A stretch of 64,000 nucleotides of DNA. Origin: Lingula anatina (Eukaryota > Brachiopoda > Lingulata > Lingulida > Lingulidae). Numbering within the stretch: the stretch's first letter is position 1; each line of letters begins with the position of its first letter. This document shows positions 11,792 through 22,647 of the stretch, one piece after another. Both the position numbers and the translations under genes were made by a program. Under the pieces are notes generated by a model. It worked only from the letters and a program-made list of their open reading frames with translations, was not told the origin of the DNA and did not search any database. The stretch lies in NCBI RefSeq assembly GCF_001039355.2, contig NW_019773570.1:147390-211389 (forward strand), in the 5' to 3' direction.

Positions 11792-13112
11792 AAACAACGT
11801 GTTGAGCTTTTGTTGATTTACGGGTAGATTCCCTGTGAATCATTTTGTTGAGATTGCAGTGTTCACAAAATATATTATATATGTTATATACTATTTGTTC
11901 TGTTTTGCTGCTTATACTTTGCCGCTTGTCTATTTAACAAAATAATAATACAGCTCTTACAGCTACGCGATACTGAAGACTAAACCTTTGCAAACGTCAA
12001 TTGTTTTCACTAGCTTGAATACGTTTTCTATATAATCATCTATCGATAGTTTGCGCAAATTAGTTTCCCTTATTTCATTTTGTATTATTATCGGTAAAAT
12101 ATATTATTACAGCTCCAGTCCCTCTTACCGAGAATCTGAAATTATTCACTGGAATTGCTCAAAACCCTTTACATTGACAATTTGCGATGGCGTCCATTTC
12201 ACCCAAAATAAATCCACTCAAATAAACACTCTGAATACCTCTAAATGACATAACCGCCTACCACGCGCGCTGTTTGGTTCACAATTCCTTGATTTTCGTT
12301 TTACGATCGACTCTAAACTCTAAACACACGCAGTCCGAAATTCAAAAAGAATGAATCACGTAGAAAACGGGTTTATTCGCGGCGTTTGAAATAACTGAAA
12401 ATGTCAATCTGGCCAGGGCTATTTTAACTTTAAAGATGTAAGTTTTACAAAACGCCATTCACTGATTTTTGTCCACCGTTCTTACTCTTTACCAAACTCC
12501 AACACAAACGGACCATATTAATAAAACAATTATATAAACAATTAACGTCAAAGATGAAAAACTTTGCACATAATTGTCTCATTAATTAAATTATTAACTT
12601 ATTAGCTTATTAAGTTAACTTAGTTCCTAATCTTTAGACCACAAATGGATACGACGACAAAAACGACTGTAAAGTATATGGAACATAGGCAGGCCTTTTC
12701 TTCCCAAAATAGATTGTTCTTCGTTGATAAGTAACCTTCGCATGTGGGTTAAAACTTAACACAAACTTGATAGAATATATGTACAACTGACAACTAATGA
12801 TCATTTAACGGTAACTTAATGATCATTTAGCATAATTTGGTTCCTTAGTTAATTGTAAGTTCACCATGGCCCTATAATGCGAACGCGTGGCCTGATATCA
12901 ATACTGTCGATTTGCTATCATTCCATGTCCATATCACACCCATTCTGTTCCCAGTATCTGATAAAGCCTAGATAACAGATTCGCTAATTGCGCTATCTGG
13001 ACAATGTGGCAGACCATGGTGCACTTACATAGTATAGCAGTGTTCCAACGGTCTGCTGTAAGTGCCGCGACAGAACGAAATCGCTCACTTCCTGTTCCAT
13101 GAATGCCATCGT
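11792..13112. other. Intergenic, with segments repeated elsewhere in the window
   Basis: No gene is seen. About 12107-12220 resembles about 26228-26345, and 12907-13046 recurs at 17475-17604 and 21945-22081. These mark segmental duplications that involved the membrane-protein gene downstream. Confidence 0.7.
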
Positions 13113-13120
13113 TATATAAG
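13113..13120 (+). promoter_or_regulatory. Possible TATA box of the single-pass membrane protein gene
   Basis: TATATAAG lies about 320 bp upstream of the first confidently coding exon. A 5'UTR exon ending near 13316 is possible but not proven. Confidence 0.35.
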
Positions 13121-13448
13121 GTAAGTCTGGTAATTCTTGACGATGTAGCCGCTTGTTCTCTTCTTGTCCCAACTGTCATTGTTGTCATTTGTGTCACCCA
13201 TTACTTGTCCGATTTAACCTTCATTTTAAAACTAAAATCATATCAGTGGCCTGAAATATATCTTCTCTGAATGGCACGCAATCTGAATCCCAACAGCTCA
13301 ACTGTACTTGGCGTGATGGTCAGTTGTTAACCACATGGTAAACCCAGCTTTTATAGACATCAGCAAAAACATAAAGAATATCGATAAATATGTAAGGTGT
13401 ACTTTTGGTTTCAACTCTATACTTCTTCCTAGCAGGTGTATTTACCGT

Positions 13449-14153
13449 ATGCCTCAACTGCAATCTGAATCCCAACAGCTCAACCGTACTGTAGCCAAGA
13501 TGACCGCCCAGACTAGAGTTTATACCAGCACTGATGTTACCGTTATAGGGCTGATAGCAGGAATGACCGGCCTGATCTTTGTCGTTGTTATGGCAGTGTC
13601 TTTGTGTTACAGTAAGAATTCTCAACGGTGAGCGCTATTTAATTAGAGAGTAGAGAGTAGATGTTGTTTATATATTTTAATCGCTTCTTTGTTTATTTAT
13701 TTATTTATTTATTTATTGTGATAATTATCTTCTTATAAATCTTAACTTCCATTAGAACCAAAGGGGGGAGGCAGAGGAGTTTTGGTCTCCTATATATCCT
13801 TACCCTTTTCTATTTCAGAAGAGGCATGGTAAGAACAAACCGCAGGATAAAGCACGAAACAGAGGGCATCTACACGTATGACAATGGTGTGCCCCAAATG
13901 GCGGAGACAAGTTTCATTGAAGTCAACGATAAAGTGATATCACGGTTCTCTGCAGGAAGTTTTGACTGCTCTAGCATAGTATGTCTTTTTTTTCACTAAT
14001 TTATTATTATTATTATTAATATTATTACAACACGAATTATTGTAGACGGACAAGTTAGTGTTTTCTATGCATATGTACTATCCTGTACTTTATGTACCGG
14101 TGCACGTTATGTAGCCCCAGAGAGGAAGTTCTCTTTATGGCACTGGTACAACC

Positions 14154-14196
<43 letters not shown>

Positions 14197-14635
14197 CACT
14201 CGCTCTCGCTGGAATGCATACAGTTGTCGGATCAGGCGTGTGTCAAAAACTAACAATTAAAGTTGATAAATTAGTAAACTAATCTTTTTTTGTCTTCAGT
14301 CTTCCGCGTCTGGAGAATATGCTGACCCCAATTGTCCCGGGAGTTGGATGTCACCTTCACATTTGAATCCCTCCCCGAGCAATATCGCGTTAAACTATGC
14401 GATGAACGTCGAGCAATTAAGGCCATCACCGTCGGCGCCACAAACGGAAGATGACGTCGCCTTGAAGAGGAACACCGTGGAGCTCGCCCTCGATCAGATC
14501 GAGGCTGACCTTCAACGTGACCTCCACGACCTTGATTATGCAATATATAAACCAGAGAGACTGAAACAGAGACTTTTGGAACGGGAAGAGCAGAATCGCC
14601 AGCACGCCGCGGCCAATAACACAACGCTTTTCTGA
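13449..14635 (+). CDS. Single-pass membrane protein, 224 residues (unrecognised)
   Basis: Coding exons 13449-13627 (exon 5' edge 13436 after AGCAG), 13819-13978 and 14300-14635 (stop TGA) join in frame with GT-AG introns to give 224 residues. I chose ATG 13449 because it is the first ATG in the open frame of the exon; an upstream coding exon adding residues cannot be excluded. A short N-terminal part with an NRT glycosylation site is followed by a membrane segment at about residues 34-58 (VTVIGLIAGMTGLIFVVVMA) and a basic stop-transfer region (SKNSQRRGMVRTNRR). The rest is a probably cytoplasmic tail with a Pro/Ser-rich part and a charged helical end, finishing TTLF. It converges with sulfotransferase copy 1. 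A broken paralogue lies at 27.6-28.05 kb, and deletion scars of further copies lie at 17.5 and 22.0 kb. Function unknown. Confidence 0.75.
14157..14193. repeat. (CT)n microsatellite
   Basis: A pure CT run in the last intron of the single-pass membrane protein gene. Confidence 0.95.
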
Positions 14636-14639
14636 GATA

Positions 14640-15670
14640 ATGAGGAACAAATGCTGGCCAAATGAAAAAATGTAATACCCTGTGAGTGTCCGTTTGGAAT
14701 GTTTATACATTACATACGCTCATGTTAAAACAGAATTGCATTTGCAATCATGGTGAATAACATGCTTTGTGTTATATTGTAATGCAGTTTGCTTTTGTAA
14801 TTACCATAGCTGTGTGTAGCTTGTTTGCTTTAATGTATCTGTGGATCCACAAAACAAGAAAGTAAAGTATAAACTGTACTTAACTTGATTTGAAAGCTAG
14901 TACACAATGATACACAGAACGTACATATGAAGTTGGTGCATCATACTTAAGATCGCACATGTACTGTGTATACATGCATGCTGAATTCATGTACCGGCAA
15001 TGTTACAAGCTAATTTTAACAATAAAACAGGGACGAATGATATTAATAACAACCAAGTATTCGAATCGTTCTTCTCGGGAAAAAAAGATGCAATTTAGAA
15101 CACTCGTCCAGTATGCACAGTCGTTAATTAGATGTGAGAAATAATAAAAAAAACTTCAAAGTCTGCTATATGGATCAGTTGCCACAATGAATCAATTATC
15201 TGCATCTTATTTAACTATACTGTATATATTTTACATTTGCAAATGCCACGATGTACATGTCTTACTGTAAGCAGCATAGTGTCGTTATTTTAAAGGCACT
15301 GGTTGTACATGCAGGCATAAGGATGAATGAATATTTAGAATTTCTGGGAGAAATTACTGTGGGAAGGCCCTCTCGTGTTGTTGAAGAAAGATGATTATTC
15401 ACATATGCTATACAGTCGCATTCCGTCTATTTCATAGGTTTAACAACACCAGTTGAATGCAAGCACTATGATAATAATCTTGAATAACAGAACAGCCCTC
15501 ATCAGTTAAAACCTAAATAGCGTGAGTGATAAAATAATTTATGAAAATATGTCTGCACAGTTTCAAATTATCTAATATCATCTTAACTCCAGTCAATAAC
15601 ACCTAGACCCCACACAATTTCCTATTTATGTATTTCCATGATTTTTCGAGACCTTCGTTGCCCATCACTT
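14640..15670. other. Intergenic between two convergent genes
   Basis: No gene is seen. 14940-15400 recurs at 17604-18060 and 22081-22530, and 15430-15600 resembles 19790-20050. These are the downstream flanks of the sulfotransferase units. Confidence 0.75.
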
Positions 15671-15679
15671 GCTGAAGCT

Positions 15680-16699
15680 TTAACAATGGGCATATATGCC
15701 CGATACTTGATTGCTGAGTTCTCTTTTGCAATCCTTAAAATGCTCAAGCTTACATTTGCTGAGCACCGCGATTGCTCGACGGAAGAGCGACACCTCACGA
15801 TCAAAGTCTGACCCTTGTAACAAAACAGTGTTTCGTAACTTGGTAAGGAAGTGGTTATATAACTGATAGTCAGCTTTGCTCCACATCCCATGTTTCTTCA
15901 ATGTCATTTCATCGTTCACGTTTTTGTATTCATATTCCCGTTTGTTTCTTACAGCATATAAGATGTCGTCCATGTCCCAGCATAGCAAACGGCGTAGTAA
16001 CACCAAACTTTCATCAAACATTTCTAAGACGATTACAAAATCAAATTTCTGTTCCAAGAAACTGATGTACTCAGCAATAAATCTGTCGTTGTTCCTGAGA
16101 TCAGTTCTATCATCTGGGAACCCGTACACATACATCATGCCGTTTCTCAAGAAGCCTATATGGTTTGTGACATAGTCGTCGCTCCAATACCTGTATGGAT
16201 TTTCCATAAATTCCACGATAGGGTTCGTGAAATTTTCCATATTGAATATCTCCGCAATACGAAAAAAATTGAAGGCGCTTTGAAACTGGGAAAATGGTTC
16301 GCGAACTATTCCGATATAAAACGTATCATTTGGCATCATGCTTTCTATTACTTTTGAGTCAAAAAACATATGTTTGAAAATGATATCATACGTTATATTT
16401 GGGTTATAGTTGGCGTCGCTTTCAGTTATTTTCCTCCGGATCATATCCTTTCTAGATGTCCATGGGTGAAAAAATTTGCCTTTAGGATGCAGAGGTCTTA
16501 ATGTATATTTACGGGTAACCTGTTGTAAAATCTTAGCCACGGTAGATGAACCGCATTTATGCACTTTTAGAAACATAATATGTCGGGTAGGCTGGCATTG
16601 TCCTTTTGGGAGGCATTTTATGGGAGATACGTTGTAGGCAGACTGCGACAGGGAATGCTGAATGTTCCTAATTCCACCTGCAAGCATTATTATTATTAA

Positions 16700-16731
<32 letters not shown>

Positions 16732-16988
16732 GGAAAGGAAGAGCATCTTTAAAGAATCAGTGACGAATTGATACGTATTATTTTTTATCTTTCGGTGCAT
16801 TAGATTGATGCTTGTTATTCATACACAAGGTGAAAAGTCGTCCTACCTTTAATATCACTTCGGTGTGGAGGTGGTGACAATGGGTCAGGAGTCAATATAG
16901 GACTTCTCATAAGACGTGGAAATAACAAGTAGATCGCAATGCACAGGAAACAAGGCACCAAAGCGACTAAATTTTTTCTTGTCGACAT
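15680..16988 (-). CDS. Galactose-3-O-sulfotransferase-like enzyme, copy 1
   Basis: Minus strand, exons 16988-16847 and 16677-15680 (379 residues; codon G|GT across the junction). A TTG-start frame opens four codons earlier, but ATG 16988 (MSTRK) is conserved in all four copies. It is a type II Golgi topology: short basic N-terminus, membrane anchor at about residues 6-24 (LVALVPCFLCIAIYLLF), a Pro-rich stem, then the catalytic domain. The 5'-phosphosulfate loop FLKVHKCGSST (Lys about 88) and the 3'-phosphate site YIGIVREPFSQF (Arg about 173) are those of the Gal3ST family (galactosylceramide or galactose 3-O-sulfotransferases), which use PAPS to sulfate C3 of galactose. NIT and NDT sites could carry N-glycans. 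The acceptor glycan cannot be told. It is the first of four tandem paralogues. Confidence 0.9.
16678..16846 (-). repeat. (AAT)n microsatellite next to the intron acceptor of sulfotransferase copy 1
   Basis: The single intron ends with AAT/ATT triplets followed by GCTTGCAG. The same structure occurs in the introns of copy 2 (19347-19174), copy 3 (21319-21145) and copy 4 (23841-23649), with different repeat numbers. Copies 2-4 carry AAT and ATT blocks back to back, which can pair. Confidence 0.9.
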
Positions 16989-17458
16989 GGTCAAGATCAA
17001 CTGACGTAGTACAAGTAAATTTAATCACATCATTAACAATCCTTCCGTTGCTGTCGGATTGTGCAAGCTACTACAATTACTCTAAACGAATGCTGTGTCG
17101 TCGTCTAAAGCGATGCATGCGTTTGTTCATATTCATATTTATACTTAATCCTGATGGAGGCTTTTTATTTTGTCAGTAAAAGGTAATTATACTGCATTAT
17201 TCATTTCTGTCTGCATTGACACCGTTCATTTTATCTACTGAGAACAGCATTAGAAACCAAAGGTTCCAAAATTATTAACATGTTGTTATGAGGTCTTTAG
17301 AAATCCATTATGGTTATTGTAACCTTTAATCACCATTCAAATACCGAAACCTTTTCCTGCATCTTTTTATTCAATAATGCATCTACCTTTGCGCTTATTT
17401 AAAAAAAATGAAAAAAAGCCCTCAAAAATGTAAAATATGAGCGTTTATATTATTTTCG

Positions 17459-18060
17459 TTGCAATGTACAAGCATGTCGATTTCCTATCATTCCATGCCC
17501 ATATTACACCCATTTTGTTTAGCAATATCTGATAACAAATTCGCTAATTGTGCTGTCTGGACAATGCAGCAAGCCATGGTGCACTTACATAGTATAGCAG
17601 TGTTCCATCATACTTTAGGTCGCACATGTACTGTATATCCATCCATGCATGCTGAATTCATGTAACGACAGTTTTACAAGCTAACGTTAAAAATAAAACA
17701 GGAACGAATGATAATAACAACCACCTTGTATTCGAATCATCTTCCTCGAAAAAATAGATGCAATTTAGAACAGTGCACATCATGCATAGTTATCAATTGA
17801 ATGTAAGAAATGATGTATAAAATGTTCAAAGTCTGCTGTATGGATCAGTTACCGCCTTGAATCAAATATCTTCATTTTATTTAAATATATATTTTTACTT
17901 TTGTGATCATATAGCCACAATGTCTCACTACGGGCAGCATACTGTCGTTATTCTTAAAGGTACTGGTTGTATATGCAGGCATAAGGATGAATGAATATTT
18001 AGAATTTCTGGGAGAGATTTCTGTGGGTAGGCCCTCTCGTGTTGTTGAAGAAAGATGATT
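17459..18060. repeat. Spacer of unit 2 with deletion scar of the membrane-protein gene
   Basis: 17475-17604 matches 12907-13046 and 17604-18060 matches 14940-15400. The two are joined at GTGTTCC/ATCATACTT. The roughly 1.9 kb between them at the source locus, including all coding exons of the single-pass membrane protein, is absent. Confidence 0.85.
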
Positions 18061-18175
18061 ATACACATTCATTGTAACCCCAGTCATTAACAACTAGACC
18101 GCCACACATTTTCATATACACTGTATGTATTTCCATGATTTTTGAGACCTTCGTTGCCCATCACTTGCTTAAGCT

Positions 18176-19489
18176 TTAACAATGGGAATATATGCCCGAT
18201 ACTTTACTGCTGAGTTCTTTTTTCCAATCCTTAAAATGCTCAAGCTTACATTTGCTCAGTGCCGCGATTGCTCGACGGAAGAGCGACACCTCACGATAAA
18301 AGCCTGACCCTTGCAACAAAACAGTGTTCCGTAACTTGGTAAAGAAGTGGTTATATAACTGATAGTCAGCTTTGCTCCACATCCCATGTTTCTTCATAGT
18401 AATTTCATTGTTCACGTTTTTGTATTCATATTCCCGTTTGTTTCTTACAGCATACAAGATGTCGTCCATATCCCAGCATAGCAAGCGGCGTAGTAACACC
18501 AAACTTTCATCAAACATTTCTAAGACGATTACAAAATCAAATTTCTGTTCCAAGAACCCGATGTACTCAGCAATAAATCTGTCTTTGTTCCTGAGATCAG
18601 TTCTATCATCTGGGAATCCGTACTCATACATCATGCCGTTTCTCAAGAAGCCCACGTGACTTGTGACATAGTCGTCGGTCCAATACCTGTATGGATTTTC
18701 CATAAATTCCACGATAGGGTTCGTGGAGTTTTTCATATTGAATATCTCCGCAATACGAAAAAAATTGAAGGCGCTTTGAAACTGGGAAAATGGTTTGCGA
18801 ACTATTCCGATATAAAACGTATCATTTGGCATCATGGCTTCTATTACCTTTGAGTAAAAAAACAAATGCTTGAAAATGATATCATACGTTATATTCGGGT
18901 CATATTTGGCGTCGTTCACGGTTATTTTCCTCCGGATCATGTCCGTTCTAGATGTCCATGGGTAAAAAAATGAGTTGCTTTTAGGATGTAGAGGTCTTAA
19001 TATATATTTACGGGCAGCCTGTTGTAAAATCTTAGCCACGGTAGATGAACCGCTATGCACTTTTAGAAACATAATATGACGGGTGGGCTGGCATTGTCCT
19101 TTTGGGAGGCATTTTATGGGAGATACGTTGTAGTAAGACTGCGACAGTAAATGCTGAATGTTCCTCATTCCACCTGCAAGCATAATAATAATAATAATTA
19201 TTATTATTTTTTTAAAATTAAAATTAGGAAAAGAAGCGCCTCTTTAAAGAATCAGTGACGAATTGACACGTGTAATCTAGTAACTTTCGGAGATTTACAC
19301 TTATGCTTGTTAAAATCATTCATGCACTAGGTGAAAGGCTGTCCTACCTTTAAGATCACTTCGGTGTGGAGGTGGTGACAATGGGTCAGGAGTCAATGTA
19401 GGACCTCTCATAAAACGTGGAAATAACAAGTAGACCGCAATGCACAGGAAACACGGCACCACAGCGAGTAAAAATTTTCTTGTCGACAT
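18176..19489 (-). CDS. Galactose-3-O-sulfotransferase-like, copy 2, with altered PAPS loop
   Basis: Minus strand, exons 19489-19348 and 19173-18176, 379 residues, same start, anchor and stem as copy 1. The reading frame is intact, but a 3-bp deletion at about 19053-19055 turns the loop VHKCGSST into VHSGSST. This removes the lysine and cysteine of the 5'-phosphosulfate-binding motif. The 3'-phosphate motif is also changed (IVRKPFSQ instead of IVREPFSQ), though its arginine remains. In cytosolic and Golgi sulfotransferases the loop lysine contacts the PAPS sulfate, so loss of catalysis is the likely consequence (inference). The rest of the protein stays very similar to its neighbours, so the change is recent or the protein keeps another role. 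Confidence 0.85.
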
Positions 19490-20143
19490 GGTCAAGATCA
19501 ACTGACGTAGTACAAGTAAATTTAATCACATCATTAACAATCCTTCTGTTGCTGTCGGATTGTGCAAGCTACAACAATTACTCTAAACGAATGCTGTGTC
19601 GTCGTCTAAAGCGAGGCATGCGTTTGTTCATATTCATATTTATACTGCATCCTGATGGAGGCTTTTTATTTTGTCAGTATATGGTAATCATACTGCATTA
19701 TTCATTTCTATCTGCATTGACACCGTTCATTTATCTACTGAGGATAGCATTAAAAACCATAGGTTCCAAAATTGTTAACATGTTGTTATAATCTGTTTCA
19801 TTTTAACGACACCAGTTGATTACAAGCACTATAATAACAAGCTTTAAATAACAGAAATAAGGCAGCCTTCATCAATTCAAACCCAAATAGTGTGAGTACA
19901 ATTCATGAAAATATATCTGCACACTTTAAAATTGTCCAATATTATACCAATTCCAATTCTCATCACTACAAGCCCACCTAGCGTGACTATAAAAAACAAT
20001 CCATATCTGCTAAAGTTTAAAATTATACATTATTCAGTTCATTTCTGTATTAGCCACAGTCATTAACCACTACACCGCCACACAGACATTTTCATATATG
20101 TATTTCCATGATTTTTTGAGACCTTCGTTGCCCATCACTTGCT

Positions 20144-21461
20144 TTAAGAATGGGAATATATGCCCGATACTTTACTGCTGAGTTCTTTTTTGCAATCCTT
20201 AAAATGCTCAAGCTTACATTTGCTCAGTGCCGCGATTGCTCGACGGAAGAGCGACACCTCACGATAAAAGTCCGACCCTTGCAACAAAACAGTGTTCCGT
20301 AATTTGGTAAAGAAGTGGTTATATAACTGATAGTCAGCTTTGCTCCACATCCCATGTTTCTTCATAGTAATTTCATCGTTCACGTTTTTGTATTCATATT
20401 CCCGTTTGTTTCTTACAGCATATAAGATGTCGTCCATGTCCCAGCATAGCAAGCGGCGTAGTAACACCAAACTTTCATCAAACATTTCTAAGACTATTAC
20501 AAAATCGAATTTCTGTTCCAAGAACCCGATGTATTCAGCAATAAATCTGTCGTTGTTCCTGAGATCAGTTCTATCATCTGGGAATCCGTACTCATACATC
20601 ATGCCGTTTCTCAAGAACCCAACGTGACTTGTAACATAGTCGTCGGTCCAATACTTGTATGGATTTTCCATAAATTTCACGATAGGGTTCGTGAAGTTTT
20701 TCATATTGAATATCTCTGCAATGTGATAATAGCTAAAGGCGCTTTTAAACTGGGAAAATGGCTCCCGAACTATTCCGATATAAAACGTATCATTTGGCAT
20801 CATGGTTTCTATCACCTTTGAGTAAAAAAACATATGGTTAAAAATTATATCATACGTTATATTCGGGTTATAATTTGCGTCGCTCACAGTTATTTTCCTC
20901 CGGATCATATCCGTTCTAGATGTCCATGGGTAAAAAAATGAGTTGTGTTTAGGATGCAGAGGTCTTAATTTATATTTACGGGTAGCCTGTTGTAAAATCT
21001 TAGTCACCGTAGATGAACCGCATTTATGAACTTTTAGAAACATAATATGTCGGGTGGGCTGGCATTGTCCTTTTGGGAGGCATTTTATAGGAGATACGTT
21101 GTAGGCAGACTGCGACAGTGAATACAGAATGTCCCTAGTTCCACCTGCAAGCATAATAATAATAATAATAATTATTATTATTATTATTATTATTATTTGG
21201 AAAAGAAGAGCCTCTTTAAAGAACCAGTGACGAATTGACACGTATAATCTAGTAACTTTCGGAGCTTTAGACTGATGCTTCTTAAAATCATTCATGCACT
21301 AGGTGAAAAGTCGTCCTACCTTCAAGATCACTTCGGTGTGGAGGTGGCGACAATGGGTCAGGAGTCAATACAGGACCTCTCATAAAACGTGGAAATAACA
21401 AGTAGACCGCAATGCATAGGAAACACGGCACCACAGCGAGTAAAAATTTTCTTGTCGACAT
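20144..21461 (-). CDS. Galactose-3-O-sulfotransferase-like enzyme, copy 3
   Basis: Minus strand, exons 21461-21320 and 21144-20144, 380 residues. Membrane anchor, Pro-rich stem, FLKVHKCGSST and YIGIVREPFSQF motifs are all present. The last residue is Ser where the other copies end in Cys. An unspliced reading would run through the intron's AAT repeat as a run of isoleucines; the conserved acceptor TTGCAG at the same place in all four copies shows this is intronic. Copies 3 and 4 share SAFSYYHIAEIF after the 3'-phosphate motif, whereas copies 1 and 2 have SAFNFFRIAEIF, so the array holds two sequence types. Donor sugar nucleotide is PAPS by family; acceptor unknown. Confidence 0.9.
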
Positions 21462-21939
21462 GGTCAAGATCAACTGACGTAGTACAAGTAAATTTAATCA
21501 CATCATTAACAATCCTTCCGTTGCTGTCGGATTGTGCAAGCTACAACAATTACTCTAAACGAATGCTGTGTCGTCGTCTAAAGCGATGCATGCTTTTGTT
21601 CACATTCATACTTATACTGCATCCTGATGGAGGCTTTTTATTTTGTCAGTAAATGGTAATTATACTGCATTATTCATTTCTGTCTGCATTGACACCGTTC
21701 ATTTTATCTACTATGAATAGCATTAATAACCAAAGGTTCAAAAATTATTAACATGTTGTTATGAGGTCTTTAGAAATCCATTATGGTTATTGTAACCCTT
21801 AATCACCATTCAAATACCGAAACTTTTTCCTGCATCTTATTATTCAATACTGCATCTACATTTGCGCTGATTTAAAAAAAAATGAAAAAAAGCCCTCAAA
21901 AATGTAAAATATGAGAATTTATATTTTTTCGTTGCAATG

Positions 21940-22530
21940 TACAAGCATGTCGATTTCCTATCATTCCATGCCCATATTACACCCATTTTGTTTAGCAATA
22001 TCTGATAACAAATTCGCTAATTGTGCTGTCTGGACAATGCAGCAAGCCATGGTGCACTTACATAGAATAGCAGTGTTCCATCATACTTTAGATCGCACAT
22101 GTACTGTATACCCATGCATGCTGAATTCATGTTACGACAGTGTTAAAAGCTTACGTTAAAAATAAAACAGGGACGAATGATAATAACAACCACCATGTAT
22201 TCGAATCGCCTTTCTCGAAAAAACACATGCAATTTAGAACAGTGCACATCATGCACAGTTATCAGCTGAATGTAAGAAATGATGTATAAAATCTTCAAAG
22301 TTTGCTATATGGAACAGTTACCGCATTGAATCAAATATCTGCATTCTATTCAACTATATATTTTTACATTTGCGATCATATAGCCACAATGTCTCACCAC
22401 GGGCAGCATATACTGTCGTTATTTTTAAAGGTACTGGTTGTACATGCAGGCATAAGGATGAATGAATATCTAGAATTTCTGGGAGAGATTTCTGTGGGAA
22501 GGCCCTCTTGTGTTGTTGAAGAAAGATGAT
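21940..22530. repeat. Spacer of unit 4 with the same deletion scar as unit 2
   Basis: This is the same fusion of the 12.9-13.05 kb and 14.94-15.4 kb segments, joined at the same place (about 22081). It shows that units 2 and 4 share one ancestral deletion. Confidence 0.85.
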
Positions 22531-22647
22531 TATATACATTCATTGTAACCCCAGTCATTAACAACTAGACCGCCGCACATTTTCATATACACTGTATGTA
22601 TTTCCATGATTTTTCGAGACCTTCGTTGCCCATCACTTCCTGAATCT

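Larger units (their letters stand above)
7860..11830. repeat. Long inverted duplication carrying peptide genes B and C
   Basis: The left arm (about 7860-9138) and right arm (about 10537-11830) are reverse complements through the 3'UTR, both coding exons, the introns, the 5'UTR exon, the TATA box and about 100 bp of upstream DNA. Coding exons are nearly identical; introns and flanks carry visible substitutions and small indels. The spacer of about 1.4 kb is not shared and contains its own foldback at 9871-10019. Confidence 0.9.

Noticed and set aside
20144-21295. A 383-codon reading of sulfotransferase copy 3 with a run of isoleucines near its N-terminus
   Set aside because: The isoleucines come from the intron's AAT repeat; the conserved GT-AG intron joins the membrane-anchor exon instead.
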